Shown here: positions 11,076-23,625 of the stretch, in pieces | Layout: the number at the start of each line of letters is the position of its first letter | Numbering within the stretch: the first letter of the stretch is position 1 | Assembly: GCA_003550325.1 (NCBI GenBank) | Contig: QKWP01001984.1 | Span: 31,568-95,567 of the forward strand | Length of the DNA stretch: 64,000 nucleotides | Origin: Gigaspora rosea | Lineage: Eukaryota > Glomeromycota > Glomeromycetes > Diversisporales > Gigasporaceae | Direction of reading: 5' to 3' | The notes under the pieces: model-generated | Database searches by the model: none | Told to the model about the DNA's origin: nothing | What the model saw: only the letters and a program-made list of their open reading frames with translations | Made by a program: the position numbers and the translations under genes

Positions 11076-14000
11076 CTTTTAAAAAAATTTAAGTGTAGAT
11101 GACTAATTTTAAAATTTTGTTTGTCAACAAGAACTTTTCTTTTTTTCAATTGAATACAGAATTTCAAATATTAAATAAATGCTTATGGAATTCATTTTTT
11201 ATAGTACATTTAAAATGTTGAATTAATCTGATGATAGATGAACGACAAAGATATAATCTCACCCAAAAAATTTCAAATCATTTCACAAATTTTCGTGTTG
11301 TTAGGTTAGGGTTAGTTTCTAACTATTAAGAGGGTCAACGTATTACTTATCTCAAAATTTTATAGTGAAATCTTTTTTTTATTGCGTTGAAAATAGTTTC
11401 ATAGACTAAATTTTGAGTTATAGGCAATTTTTACATTGGTTATGCTTCTTTAACGTTTTCTGATTTTAGCTTGCCAAATTTTTTTTAGGGTGGCTTTACT
11501 AGTGATGGCAAAAATGCACATTTTGAGCCATGCCATTTGAATTATACCAATATCAACAACGGAGTGCAACGAAGCATATGATTATATGACGTTTTTGTAC
11601 AAATCTGAGCTATTCATTAGATGTCTTTTTCATATCAAATTTACTAAATTTATTCATTATTAATCAGGTTTTGAAAATATTGATATCGACATATAATGAA
11701 ATGTACTTAATTTAAGCATTTCTTTTCTCATTTTCTATTTATAGACAGCCATTTATCCGTTTTTAGCATTTGATTAGTTTACTTAAATGTTTATACATAT
11801 TAGCTAGCGTTTTTTTTTTTTGCAAATTCATTGAAAACAAATGATCTAAAATTGCAGGAAAATTCCGGATAATAGCTCATTTGTTCCTGCAGCTGTTATG
11901 TTTTGTCAATTCATTTATTGATTGTAAAGATTATCATTTTGGTAGTACTGTACGAGCACTTAAGTGCATATGCATGCATGACATGGTGGCATGATGATGT
12001 TTGCCTATTATCGGTTGCAACTTTCTGCGATAAAAATAGGAAATTGTTGTTTTCACTATGGCACTTTGCTATGGCGCGATCACCCTAAAGACATCCAAAA
12101 TCACTACTGCTGGATAAATAAGCACAAATTTGAAGTTGCTATCAAGTAAAGTTTTTTTTTGCTTTTACAAAAAAATGTGTTCATTCATTGAAGAGTAACA
12201 ATTCATCTGAAAAAAGCGAAAAGTTTCGGGTTATCACGTACGTACTAATGATCGACAAGGTACATGCATACATAATTTAATTTTTAAAAAAATAAAATAT
12301 TTATATTGTGCGGCTATTCAGAGCCGATCCATATTTCATTAAGTAAATGATTTGATCATCATTTTTCCATATAGCACACAACAACGATAACATTAAAAGA
12401 TCTATTACCTTACTCTAAGGGTTCTCAAGCATCACCTCAGTAGTGATCGATATCGCGAAATTTGGCTTAAGATTCATATTTCGAAATGAAATGCTAAATT
12501 TAGGAAATCAGCGCAACTCTATATAATACTGTAATAGTTATGCATTAGTTGTCATGGCTGTAAGCGAAATGAAATTCCGCTTATGGACATAGAACCCACG
12601 TATAAATGATCGGATCAAGTATAATAGAGCTGATACCTTAATAAATAATCAATTGATTTAAATTAGGTTCACCTCTAATATATTTGATCTTTACCCTGCG
12701 ATCTTGGTACAATAACTAGGGTATAGATTTTTTTTTTTTTTTTTTATCGAGAAATTGAGTTCGACTCATTAATTTAGGTGCTTGAATGCACCTAATTTTA
12801 ATTCTGAACATGGAACATCAAGAAGTTGTTTTTATGCAGAATTATGTAGAATTATGTAGAATTTTCATGTAGTTTTATAAAACTTCATAAATCTAACGTA
12901 GATTTACATAGTTATATATATACTGTATAAATTTATTGTCCGAAGGATTACGGTAAAGGCATAGAGTACTCGATGTCTGTGTATCTGTAAATTACAGATT
13001 TTGACTGGTCAATCAGACAAAAACGTTATATTCCGAAACATCCGATTGTCTGTCTGATCTTGATCCGTATTTATTCTTCCTTCGGATTTCAAATAGTTTC
13101 TATTTATCTAGTGTATATTTCTACGTAGAATATGTAAATAACAAAAAATTTTAACTTGAATATTAAATCCAAAATCAGATTTTAAAGCTTAAATTAGGGG
13201 TTTGGGGAAGGTTTCCGAACATTTTTACTTAGCAGTCACACGAATTGTCACGCAGATCAAGGGGTAAATTTTTTAAGCTTATTTTACATAGTAAATTGCA
13301 ATGATAGGCTCTTTTTAAATACTATTTTCAAAGGTTTCCCAAAAGGAAATCATATTCGCGTGGCAAGGTACAGCAGTTTATTTTCATAAGAACACTTCGA
13401 TTTTCTAATTTTAGAGAAGAAAAATAATAAAGTTGAGAAGAATCATGCGTTCAAAATAGGTGTTTTGTTTTTACTTATACATATAAAATTTGTTTTAAAA
13501 ACTTTTTTTTTTTTGAAAGTTCAACTCACTAAACCAGTGTTGGACTATGACATATATGACCAATATGATCTATATGACTAGTCATAGATTATTTAGTCAT
13601 TTTGCAAGTATATATAATCTATAACATTATATGACCAATATGATCTATATGAACAGTCGTTAATATGTAAATATGTATGATCTATGACTTTTAGTTATAT
13701 TGATAACTAGAATTTTCGCAAAATAACATGCAGCGGTGTAATTTCATATTTTGGCCTAAATTACGCTTAATTCAGGCTGAATTTTGAAATAACACCCCTG
13801 CGTATTATTTTGCAAAAATATAGTAATAAAATCCTTTATGAAGATAATAACATAATGCTTTTGCAAGTTTATAGTATTTCTTTAGTACTTTTATTTAATC
13901 AGTGTATTCTAACAAGTTGTTTAAACTTGGAAGTAATATATGTGTAATTAATAAATAATGTCTGATACTGTGATATGTGATACATTTAAAGTCAATGTTT

Positions 14001-14351
14001 TCTTGATATGCATATATACTTAAAGTAGATTTATGCAAAATAATAATAATAGACTTTTCAACAAGTATTGTATATAATCTAAAAGATATTATGCATTAAC
14101 TTATATATTTATTTAAAAACCTGTAGCATATACACAAAACTTTATTGTTAAAGAAAAATAAAAGTAAAAATAAATTTATTTATATTAGTAATAAGTTGTA
14201 TGTACATATGTATGTTGTAGAATTCATGTATATGTTGCTGTATTAGGAAGTGTGTTATCATATAAACAATATTAAATATTTGCTATTTTTATAAGTTAAG
14301 AGATTGAAAGCAATATTTTTTTAAAATTGCTTAAACATATATATAGATTAC
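11076..14351. other. Long intergenic stretch without recognisable genes
   Basis: No ORF above about 60 codons looks real. A T-run at about 12730-12746 could be the antisense tail of a retroposon but has no detectable duplication. Degenerate repeats of ATATGACCAATATGATCTA occur at about 13545-13690. A small foldback lies at 13711-13820. The rest is AT-rich with no structure that I can support. Confidence 0.5.
13711..13820. repeat. About 110-bp foldback element, copy A
   Basis: The left arm TTTCGCAAAATAACATGCAG pairs with the right arm CTGCGTATTATTTTGCAAAA. Inside, GGCCTAAATT and CAGGCTGAATTTTGAAATAA form an inner inverted pair. It shares organisation and inner words with 49929-50034 and 57213-57326. 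Confidence 0.55.
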
Positions 14352-15560
14352 AAGTGTTTTGGGGCACTGCTGGTGCCCTATAATAGGAAGTGCCAATAAT
14401 GGACAAAACATGAGTTTTTAAAATTCCGCTATGTCCCAATTATCATGTTAAATCCTATACTAACTATTATGCTCTATTTTATTATGCATGCCCATACTAA
14501 CCACCGTGCTATTAACTATCTTGCTACATTCTGAACTTTCATGCTTTTACTATTATGCTATGTTCGTTATTATACAAAATATTAGTACTATATCAAAAAA
14601 AAGAGAAAAAAATACTATCATGGTACTAATGTCTCAACTATCATGCTTGCCCAATACTAACTATCATGCTACTAACTATTTTGCTATATCTCGAACTATC
14701 ATACTTGTTAGTACTGTATTACAGTAAAAAATATTACTGTGCTACTAACTATCTTGCTACATCTCGACTATCATGCCTCTACTATCATACGTTCATTATC
14801 ATGCTATGTTCTGTTTATTCTAAAGAAAAAAAGTGTTAGCACTGTACATAAAAAAGAAAAATTACCATGTTATAACATCCTGAACTATAATGCCTCTACT
14901 ATCTACTATCATGCTATGTTCCATTCTAAAGAAAATAAGAAATATTAGTACTGTATAAAAAAAATAAAATAAAAAAAATACTACTGTGCTACTAACTATC
15001 TTGTTATGTCCTGAAGCAATATGTTCCTACTATCATGCTATGTTAGTTATCATGCAAACATTAGTATTGTATCAAAAAAATACAATTATGTTACTAACTA
15101 TATTTGTTATTGCACTATGTTCTGTTCTAAAGAAAAAAAGAAGCATTAAAGAAAAAAATATATACTATCATACTACTAACTATCTTGCTATATCTTGAAC
15201 TATTATGCTTTTACTATCGTATGTTCATTATTGTGCTATGTTTAGTTCAAAAGAAAAAAAAGAAACATTAGTACTGTGTATATATTATACAAAAAAAATA
15301 AATAAAAAATATTACTATGTTACTAACGCTTCAAACTATTATACTTCTATTATCGTGCTATATATGTTACCATGCTACATTCTGTTCTAAAGAAAAAGAA
15401 ATGTTAGTATTGTAGATATAAAAACAAAAAGATACTATTGTGCTACTAACTATTTTGCTATGGCCCAAACCATATGCTTCTACTATCATACCACATTCAT
15501 TATCATGCGAAAAGTTGGTATTGTATTAAAAAAAATAATACTAACATACTACTAACTATT
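14352..15560 (+). repeat. Diverged tandem array, plus orientation
   Basis: Units of very roughly 200 bp repeat variants of TGCTACTAACTATCTTGCTA, CTACTATCATGCTATGTTC and TTCTAAAGAAAAAAAGAAA, then ATTAGTACTGTAT and an A-run. The array begins at GGGCACTGCTGGTGCCCTA. Reverse-complement copies, with the homologous terminus AGTGCCGCTAGCACCCT, fill 29310-32425. ORFs of 60-80 codons in it are chance readings. Confidence 0.7.
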
Positions 15561-16881
15561 TTTCTACAATTGTAAATTCGTTATCCATATCTTAGTTAAT
15601 CAGTAGTTATTCTAATTTAAAAGATACAAAGTGCACATAAGAACTGAAGCAATTTCTAAATCTCAAAGATACAAAGTGTATATAACGAATGAAAGTTGAT
15701 TTTTTAAGAAAATAATTGAGACAACTGATCATTAATTTATAGTAATAGACAAATTATAAACCTATTATGACATTACGAATCAACATGCAAATGGTCAAAT
15801 GTCACAATGATTATCTTATTTTGAAGTTTCCCACAGTCTAATTACAGTTTAGCAAATTAAAAATAGCAAAGTATTCAAATGATATAATTACTAAATATAA
15901 TAATTAAAAATAATATAATTACCTACGTATTTCTGTTAGCTTTCCCACGATTGGTCACATTTTTTGGTTACGACCAATCAAGAAAGTTTAATTGAAGAAT
16001 AGATAGATTACAGAAATATAGATAAAATCGGCAAACATATTTTTATTAGATTTGCAATCTGCTATTATTAGTAATACATCAATATGTAAAAGAATTGTTA
16101 TATTATTTTCCTATACTATGATTACGTTTTCTAGATATGACCAATCAAGAACATTAAAGCACATGAACTCAAAATTAAATAATAAAAAAAATAAATAATA
16201 GAAATAATATAGATACTATATAGTATAAAGAGTCATTAATACTAATGCTCTCATAGCATGTAATCATAACCATTTATGCCATTCAATTTTTGTACATGCA
16301 AAATGATTGGTAAAAATGTAACAGACACACATGACTAGATGACAATTTATTATAAGAGGATATGACTATTAATAATATTATAATAAAATTATAATCATAT
16401 TAATCATATGACAAGTAATTATATGTTATATGATTTTAATTATATAATTTATGATTTAACAACTATATGGTTATAATTATTTCAAAAAAAGTTATATGGC
16501 ATACAACTGGCCAATACTACACTAAACCTTTTAGCCATTATAAATTTCTAAAATGTTGAACAAAACTGCAGAATGTTGAGTAGTTACAAGTTAAATTAGA
16601 ACATTTAGATAAGTATTATTCTTAGAGTTTAAAGGTGCTATGAATAAAGCTAGATTTTTCAATAAGTAGTTTTTTATATAACTTAAATAGTTTTTAACAA
16701 ATTTAGTTTAAATAAATAGTTTTTTTAGATGAGTAGTTTTTTTGTCAAGTGTTTTTTTTAGATAAGTAGTTTGTTAGACAAGTAGTCTTTTGACAAGTAG
16801 TTTTTAAATAGATAGTTTTTAAATAAGTAATTTTTAGTCAAGTCAAAACTAAAACAATTCAAATGAGTTAATCAGAATCTA
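15561..16881. other. Non-coding stretch
   Basis: AT-rich. It has a repeated word pair (GATACAAAGTGCACATAA / GATACAAAGTGTATATAA near 15625-15685) and a run of AGTAGTTTTT-like repeats at about 16660-16850. No gene seen. Confidence 0.45.
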
Positions 16882-17950
16882 CAGTGTAGACAACCTAGTT
16901 CCAACTAATAAAAATTTTTAGCAACCAAATTCAGATTTTATTTTTTATTTATATGAAGAGACCAATTTGACAATTTAGCTAATATTTATATATAAAGTAG
17001 CAAATTTAAATTTTTAATATATAGTACAAACAGTGTTTAAAATTTGATGTTCTCATGTTCTCATGAGAACACTAAATTTTTTTTAAGAACATTAATATTT
17101 AAAATAATGTTCTCTTATTTGAGAACATTTTGTACTAATAAAATGTTCTCAGGATATTATTAGTATTAGTTTTTTTTACATATTTGAAGAAAAGATTTAT
17201 AGTTGCAAAAAGTTAAATAAGCATCACATGATCAATTCAACTAATTTAAATGTTTCAAGTACTATTAAAATCAGAAAGCCTTTGTCTATAACTTTACTTA
17301 AAAGTCCAAGTTAGGTTATACAATAAAAATAAAAATATATACATATTTAAAAAAATAAAATTCTATATAATGAGAACAGTATGAGAACATTAAAAATTTT
17401 TTGAGGACATTAATACTCTAAATTTAGTTCATTTGAGAACATAATTTTGAATTTGAATTTTAAATACTGATTACAAACTTTCTCTATTCTGTCAAAAATG
17501 TTCTTTAAAAATTTTTATATATAAAAAATTTTTTAGATTTAGTTTTCAAAAAGTTATTATCAGCTAATCAAACTCTATAATAAAATTTACAAATGTTCTA
17601 GAAGATTTTGTTTGGTTTAGAGAGAATTTAATAGTGTTTAGATTAGAGAAGTTCAGATTAGAGAGAGGCAACTATATATAAAAATAAATTTATTGTTTAA
17701 AGAGGCCAAATTTGCTTTTTTATATATATATAAAAGGTGACCAAATTTTATATTTAATTATAAAAATACTATAACTTCATCTTCTACAATTTTTTTTATA
17801 AATAGATTTAAAAAATTTAAAAATATGGAAGTATTTAGCTTTTCTTGATTTAATATTTTAGAATAGTATTTTTGTTTAGTATTTTTTATAAAGAAGAATT
17901 AGCAATTTGAATATCAATAATTTTATTGGTTGGAACTAGGTTGTCAGCAC
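16882..17950. mobile_element. Tc1/mariner-like MITE, copy 2, with nested insertion
   Basis: The left end CAGTGTAGACAACCTAGTTC after TA is matched at the right by GAACTAGGTTGTCAGCAC. It is homologous to 10653-11073 but in inverse orientation. It is interrupted by a hAT-type MITE at 17031-17469 and by further unshared sequence to about 17660. The outermost right bases (TG of CACTG) appear lost. Confidence 0.7.
17031..17469. mobile_element. hAT-type MITE nested in the mariner-like MITE
   Basis: Termini CAGTGTTTAAAATT and CAGTATTTAAAATT (inverted) are flanked by AGTACAAA and ATTACAAA, an 8-bp duplication with one mismatch. Subterminal ATGTTCTCA / TGAGAACAT motifs recur many times in both orientations. 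No ORF. Confidence 0.7.
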
Positions 17951-18129
17951 TAACTATTAAAAAAAAGTTGAATGCTCAGAGATAATTGAATATATTAAAA
18001 AGTATCAAATTAAATATATATCATAATAGATTATTAGAAATTATTTGAATTAGAATATAGTTAAAGTATATGTTTTAATTTTAATAAAATAGTCCAAAGA
18101 ATAAATATAGACCTAATTTATTTATTAAA

Positions 18130-18557
18130 CATATCCGCGGATTTTTGGAATTTATTGTTAAAAATTCCAAAAATCTTTAATAGCGAATAACTTTTGTTTC
18201 ACCAGTCCGTTTTTGATGAAATAACTATCAAAATGTTCAGATTGATGAGACGACTCTATTGAACCCAAAACCGTTAAAATTCAATTACTGGATCCAGAGA
18301 TCGTTAACGATTTGTGTCACTTCGGGTATTTAAGGATTGCAAAAAACCAATCCTTAAATACCTGAAGTGACACAAATCGTTAACTATCTCTGGATCCAGT
18401 GATTGAATTTTAGCGATTTTGGGTTCATTAGAACCGTCTCATCAATGTGAACATTTTGGTAGTTGTTTCATAAAAAACGGACCAGTGGAACAAAAGTTAT
18501 TCACTGTTAAAGATTTTTGGAATTTTTAATAGTAAATTCCAAAAATCCGCGGATATG
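18130..18557. repeat. Near-perfect 428-bp palindrome (foldback element)
   Basis: Two arms of about 205 bp, from CATATCCGCGGATTTTTGG to its inverse at 18539-18557, are separated by a spacer of only about 10 bases within GGATTGCAAAAAACCAATCC (about 18333-18352). The arms differ at few positions, mostly by transitions. Unlike the surroundings, the arms contain CCGCGG and several GC-containing words. No ORF. Confidence 0.85.
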
Positions 18558-19202
18558 ATTACTATAATTAACTAATATGTAAAATTCAAATTTTATATCA
18601 CAAACCAATGAACTTCTAATTACAATAATATTAACTTATGATTTTAATAATTTAAATATACCAATTAATCAATAATTTTTATTCTCTAAAATTAAATTAA
18701 AGAACTTAAATAATTTATATAAATAATTTTTTATACTTATCTACTAAATCAATACAAAGTTTAATGAACTCAAATAGTTAATAATCTCCAATCAATTAAA
18801 ATGAATACAGTATTACTATTAGTTATTATAAAGTAACCATAAACCTAAACAAATAAATAATTTAACAAATGAAACTATACAATAAAATATCAAATCTGCT
18901 TCAAAAAATACCTTTTCACAAATAAAAATAATATAAAATCATCAAATTAATATATAATCTATATACTATAAAATAGTTTTTCTAATTCTTATTACAATAT
19001 CTTTAATGCATTAGCTTTTTGAAAATGTATTTTGTTGAAAGCTTTTACACTAGTAGAACTACTAAAATACTTTTAAACCAAAAAATATGTTAATTTAAGA
19101 AGAATCAGATAAAAGAAAACAAAATAATTGCACATATTCAAAAATATGATGATTTATATAAAGAAGATTATTTTTTATATTTATTTAGAATTTTTCTAAC
19201 TA
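18558..19202. other. Non-coding AT-rich stretch
   Basis: No gene, RNA or clear repeat seen between the palindrome and the MULE terminus. Confidence 0.45.
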
Positions 19203-19598
19203 TAACCCATAGTGATGATCACTATATCACGTGACCATAAGGTTTATAAAATTTGTGTAACCAAACTGATATTTCATTGCATGTCACATGAACAAGTTGA
19301 TCAACAACATGCATACACGTGAGTAATGAAATTTACAAGATTTGAGTAACCACATAGCCACGTGACCAGACCGACCGGCCTCAACGGGTCAAAAAAAATC
19401 GGCTTAGCTGACTTTTTTAATTTCACTAGGATTACTAGTCATAGTATGCACATACATGCGTACAAGCCCAAAAATATTAAACAAATAAAAAAACTATATG
19501 TACGATGTATTAGTTATGTGGGATTACGATCTTTATTAAAGTAATTATCATTATACGTATACTGGACCACAACAATATCACAAAAAAAACTATAGTAC

Positions 19599-19880
19599 AA
19601 CGAAGTCATTTGCCTAATAGCCCAAACCCTAACCCTATAATGAAAAACAACAATATTAGCATTTACGCTAACTTAACCTCCAAAAGGGAATAATTATAGA
19701 GTAGGAAGCATAATTTAGTGCTTAAACTCACCAATAAAAAACAGCAATAAAACGAAGTCATTTGTCTAATAGCCCCAACCCTAACCCTATAATGAAAAAA
19801 CAACAATATTAGTATTCACACTAATGCTAACTTTCAAAAGAGAATACTTATAGAAGTTAGAAGCATATACTTATCTGACG
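19599..19880. repeat. Tandem duplication in the MULE left region
   Basis: Two diverged copies run from AACGAAGTCATTTG(C/T)CTAATAG, include AACCCTAACCCTATAATGAA and AACAACAATATTAG, and end in GAAGCATA. Confidence 0.65.
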
Positions 19881-20221
19881 CCATATACCGGTAATAATGT
19901 TATATTGCTTCGCATTTAGAACATATCGGTCTAAAAAAATACAACTTATTATGATTAGTTATCTATCAAAATAATGACTAATTATAGTCATAAGTTTGAT
20001 ATTCCAAACAAAACTATTCTCAATTGAACTATTGTTAGCTTAGAATCAAGTTCATAATCAATATATAGTAATTGCAGTGCGCTATGAATCCTATCTTATC
20101 TTGTGCTTATATGTGCTCAAGTGCTATAGATCTAACTTATTATCTTGCTATTTACATTGTAAACTATGACAAGAGTGCTATAAATTCTACTTTTGCTGTT
20201 TACACATGCGCGCATTATGTC

Positions 20222-22918
20222 CTACATCACCACATACATTACATAGATATCTCCTTTTACTTTCTTTACATGGCTTTCTATGTTATTGTTTAGAGCATTA
20301 CTACCATTCGAATCATTATTTACAAGAGGTGCTAGAGCATAACCATCATTCGAATCATTATTTACAAGAGGTGCTAGAGCATGACCATCATTCGAATTAT
20401 TATTTACAAGAGGTGCTAGAGGTATTCTTAAATTAGAATCTTGTGGATTAATTGTATGGTAGCTGTGTGTTGAAGCTTTATAACTTTGAGACTTGGAGGA
20501 GCTCTTCAATCTTTTTGTTGTAGGCCTCCCATGATGTTTTGTAACTAAAGGATCCACTACGATTATTTGATCAGGTTGATCAAGTGAAATACTTTCACTG
20601 TTATTTTCAATTATAGACCTTTTTCGGTAATAAACTGATTAATTATATTAATCAATTCATCATCACATCCAAGATCCAAGGCAACATTTAGAGCTTTCTT
20701 CATTTTGCCAAATCCATTGGCGTATCAGATTTTTTTGTTAATTATTCCCTGACTGTCTGCGTTTTCTATATTAGAACCTCAAAGTTGTTCAATTATATGA
20801 AGATCAGGAAGGTCAGGCACAATTATATTTGCAGTCATTTGTTGAAACATCGCAGAAATCTCAATGCCCTGCTGTTGCGAATCGTCTATCTCTTTATCCT
20901 GCTATTTATCTTTATACCAACGATGTGCAATTAATCCAATGTGAAACTTTGCCGTTTTAGTATTCATCATTACTTGAAAATAATGAGCGCAGACAATGCC
21001 TCAATTGATGATAGCCATGCAAATACACAGATGTCACCGTCACTCAATAATACAATGTAATTTTTATAATTCACTGATAAGCACATGAGCTCCCAAATTT
21101 CAACTATATCGAGTAGGTCTTCCAAAAAACCGGCATCGAAGTCCAATTGAAAATTTTCCTAAATAAATAATAACAGTGAAGCTTTAAAGATAAATTGTTA
21201 TAAATACATAAATAAATAACACTATACCTGTAATTCATAGATATTGTTGCTTGGCCATAATTGTGCGCAATATAAGAGAGATCCATTAATTTGCTGCTGT
21301 TGAACTGCTAAAAATGTGGTGTTAAATATGCTTTTAATACTTCCAAAACATTTGGAAATATTGAATCAACAACCGATGGTGTTTGATTAGTAGGAAGGGA
21401 AGCCAAATAGTTATTGTGTCATGCCCATTTGGCTTCATTATCTAAAAGATGTTGTATATTTTCATTAAGGTTATGTAAAGAGCTAGTGCTTCTTATACCT
21501 TCCTTGATTAGTCGGTTCATTACTTCAACATGTTGGGTGCTTTGCATCCCTGCTGTAAAAACTTTTAGCTAATAACATCGTGCCCACGACTTTACACAAC
21601 CTTGCAATGTCCTATTGAAATAAGCTTGAGTTTGAGGATATTTATTTACTAAATGTGTCCACCTTCTATTAAAATCTTCCTCAAACGTGCTATTTCTTGT
21701 ATGCAAAAATTCCTTGTAGAACTCATCAAACTGGCTTCCAAGCTTAATTTGCAGGTTTTTGCGAACATTCTCCTGAATGTGAAAAATGCATAAAAAATAA
21801 CATGTAGTAGGTAGCTTTGATGCAAGAGCGCTACTTAGTGCAGAATTAGCATCAGAAAATAATGCTATTGGTGATATGTTATTTGTCGCATTAATAAGAC
21901 ACTCAAAAAACCATTCATGTGCCTCAGTAGTTTCATCGTCAGATAGTGCTTGGGCCACCAACTGACTCTTTGTATTATTATCAACTACTACTAAAAGCGT
22001 GAGATACATATCAAACCAATCCGGTTTGCATGTGTTATTTGTTTGCACAATATCGATATAACGAATAATACACTGTTGTTGAGTTGGAGACATCTAAAAT
22101 ACTCCTGCCAACCGATTATTGTATGGGTCCATTCGAATATTAATAATCCAATTAGGGTCCTGATTTTTTAATTGTAATAAATATTCGATAAACAGCTGTG
22201 ATTCTCCATGACGTTGACAAAAAGGCAATCGAAACTTTTGAACGGCATTATAAAGATCACGTGGATTAATTATATGATCAGCAAATTCAGTAGTCAATAA
22301 AGGTAATATCTGCTTAGAGCCCATATTTCCCTTTGTGATATAAAATTCAATTTTTTCCATGATTTCTAAAGGCAGCTTTTGATATTTGGGAGCGTATAGT
22401 GCAACATCCGGTTGCATATGGTGATTATGTTCACCTATTATACTTGTTATTATTACAACTGCCAATGTTTTTGGCTTCGAGAGATTTATGTGCCATGGGC
22501 ACAATATTTTTTCAGAATTTCGATGTCGCTGCCTTGAAAGATCAACTACTTGGTTTCTAACAGTTTCGCTGGAATGCGTGCACTCAAAAGTACGTCACCT
22601 AATATTACCATTATCTTTTGTCGCTACCCTTTTTTGACGTAAAGAAAAGCCTTTAGCTTTAGCATAATTATTAAGATACGCTTCAGCTAAGTCCCACGAC
22701 AGATACAAATTTCCAACTACAAGCTCAAGGTTCTGTTCGTCATCTAATTCATTTTCCAATGCATTTAATGCTTCATTTGCTATAGAAAGATCTAAGTCCA
22801 CGTCTACAATTTTTGTAGTTTCGCTCAAAGAACTATTTGAACCTTCTGAAAGGTTTGTATTAAAAAAACCATTAGAAAGACCAATTTGCAGTTTGAATGC
22901 ATTAACAAAAGAATAATA
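20222..22918 (-). pseudogene. FAR1-type MULE transposase, decayed
   Basis: The reading opens at about 22918 with no ATG. An N-terminal FAR1-like zinc module follows (RTFECTHSSETVRNQVVDLS, then ILCPWHINLS and EHNHHMQPD, about 22420-22595). The linker has FYITKGNMGSKQI and PRDLYNAVQKFR. The MULE core follows (VVDNNTKSQLVAQALSDDET, AHEWFFECL, LFSDANSALSSAL, CIFHIQENVRKNL, about 21740-22000). Beyond 21560 come AGMQSTQHVEVMNRLIKEG and AKFHIGLIAHRWYKDK. Last is a basic tail, GRPTTKRLKSSSK. In-frame stops lie at 22592 (TGA after NIR) and 22091 (TAG after AGVF, where Trp is expected), and at 21419 (TGA after AKWA). Frame changes and possibly an intron near 21175-21235 are present. The C-terminus has three copies of a 15-residue repeat (LAPLVNNDSND-type). 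Confidence 0.8.
20291..20415 (-). repeat. Three 45-bp tandem repeats in the transposase tail
   Basis: Direct copies containing CATTCGAATCATTATTTACA and AGAGGTGCTAGAGCAT keep the reading frame. They encode a 15-residue Asn/Asp-rich repeat at the C-terminus of the MULE protein. Confidence 0.8.
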
Positions 22919-23502
22919 CTACATTCTCACCTTCCATAATTTCACTTGTAGACGCGTCACTAGCGATATTATTACAAGACATAAGAAGCCAGCACCAACT
23001 TTAAAGAATTCAGCAATTACAACGTAAAGGAGGAAATACAATTCAGCACTACGAAGTACAAAAAAAACACACATGCAGTGAACAAAATTAGTAAAAGAAG
23101 CAAGTGAGAAGCGATCATGACAATTTACTATCAGTAATGCGAAACATATTATTAATACGACGCGTCTTAAAGCAATAAATAATACCACAGTAACTGAAAC
23201 AATAGTATAACGAAAAAAAAATACAATACCGAACCGATAAACAACAGAGACGTGAAACAGTAAAGTAGTATACTTCAAGTAAGTGGAAGCTTGAATCCTG
23301 TAATTCAGTGAAAAGTATTTTAGCACGACACGTCGCTAAAGCCCGAAAAAAAACTGCAACTATAATAAAGACGGTAAGGTAACAGAAAAGATATGCTAAC
23401 GAAAGGGCAAGTAATAAGAACGTAATTGCAATAAATTAAGCAATGTAAAAAGAAAAGAAGTTAAGTTAACACTATCGATCGTAAAACACGATCATGTATC
23501 GT

Positions 23503-23603
23503 ACATATATCTAGTATTATCACGTGTACATATTCTAGTATTATCACGTGTACGTATATCTAGTATTATCACGTGTACGTATATCTAGTATCACGTGTCT
23601 ATG
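23503..23603. repeat. Tandem E-box-like repeats beside the MULE terminus
   Basis: Four copies of about 28-31 bp share CTAGTATTATCACGTGTACG; the last is truncated. CACGTG is a palindrome that also occurs near the other terminus (19228). These are candidate transposase-binding or promoter sites. Confidence 0.6.
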
Positions 23604-23625
23604 GTGATTATCACCATGGGTTAAT

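Larger units (their letters stand above)
19203..23624. mobile_element. MULE (Mutator-like) transposon
   Basis: The terminal inverted repeats are AACCCATAGTGATGATCAC (left) and AACCCATGGTGATAATCAC (right, inverted), followed inside by CACGTGA in both arms. The element encloses a FAR1/MULE transposase pseudogene on the minus strand. The right subterminal region has four copies of a CTAGTATTATCACGTGTACG unit. The left has a roughly 145-bp tandem duplication (19599-19880). The expected 9-11 bp target duplication is not recognisable. Confidence 0.65.

Noticed and set aside
14488..15390. A series of 60-80 codon plus-strand ORFs
   Set aside because: They are phase-by-chance readings of the diverged tandem array, with no shared protein sequence.
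22919..23326. 135-codon minus-strand ORF upstream of the MULE transposase
   Set aside because: It is hydrophobic and low-complexity, with no motif and not in frame with the transposase. It is probably the untranslated leader.
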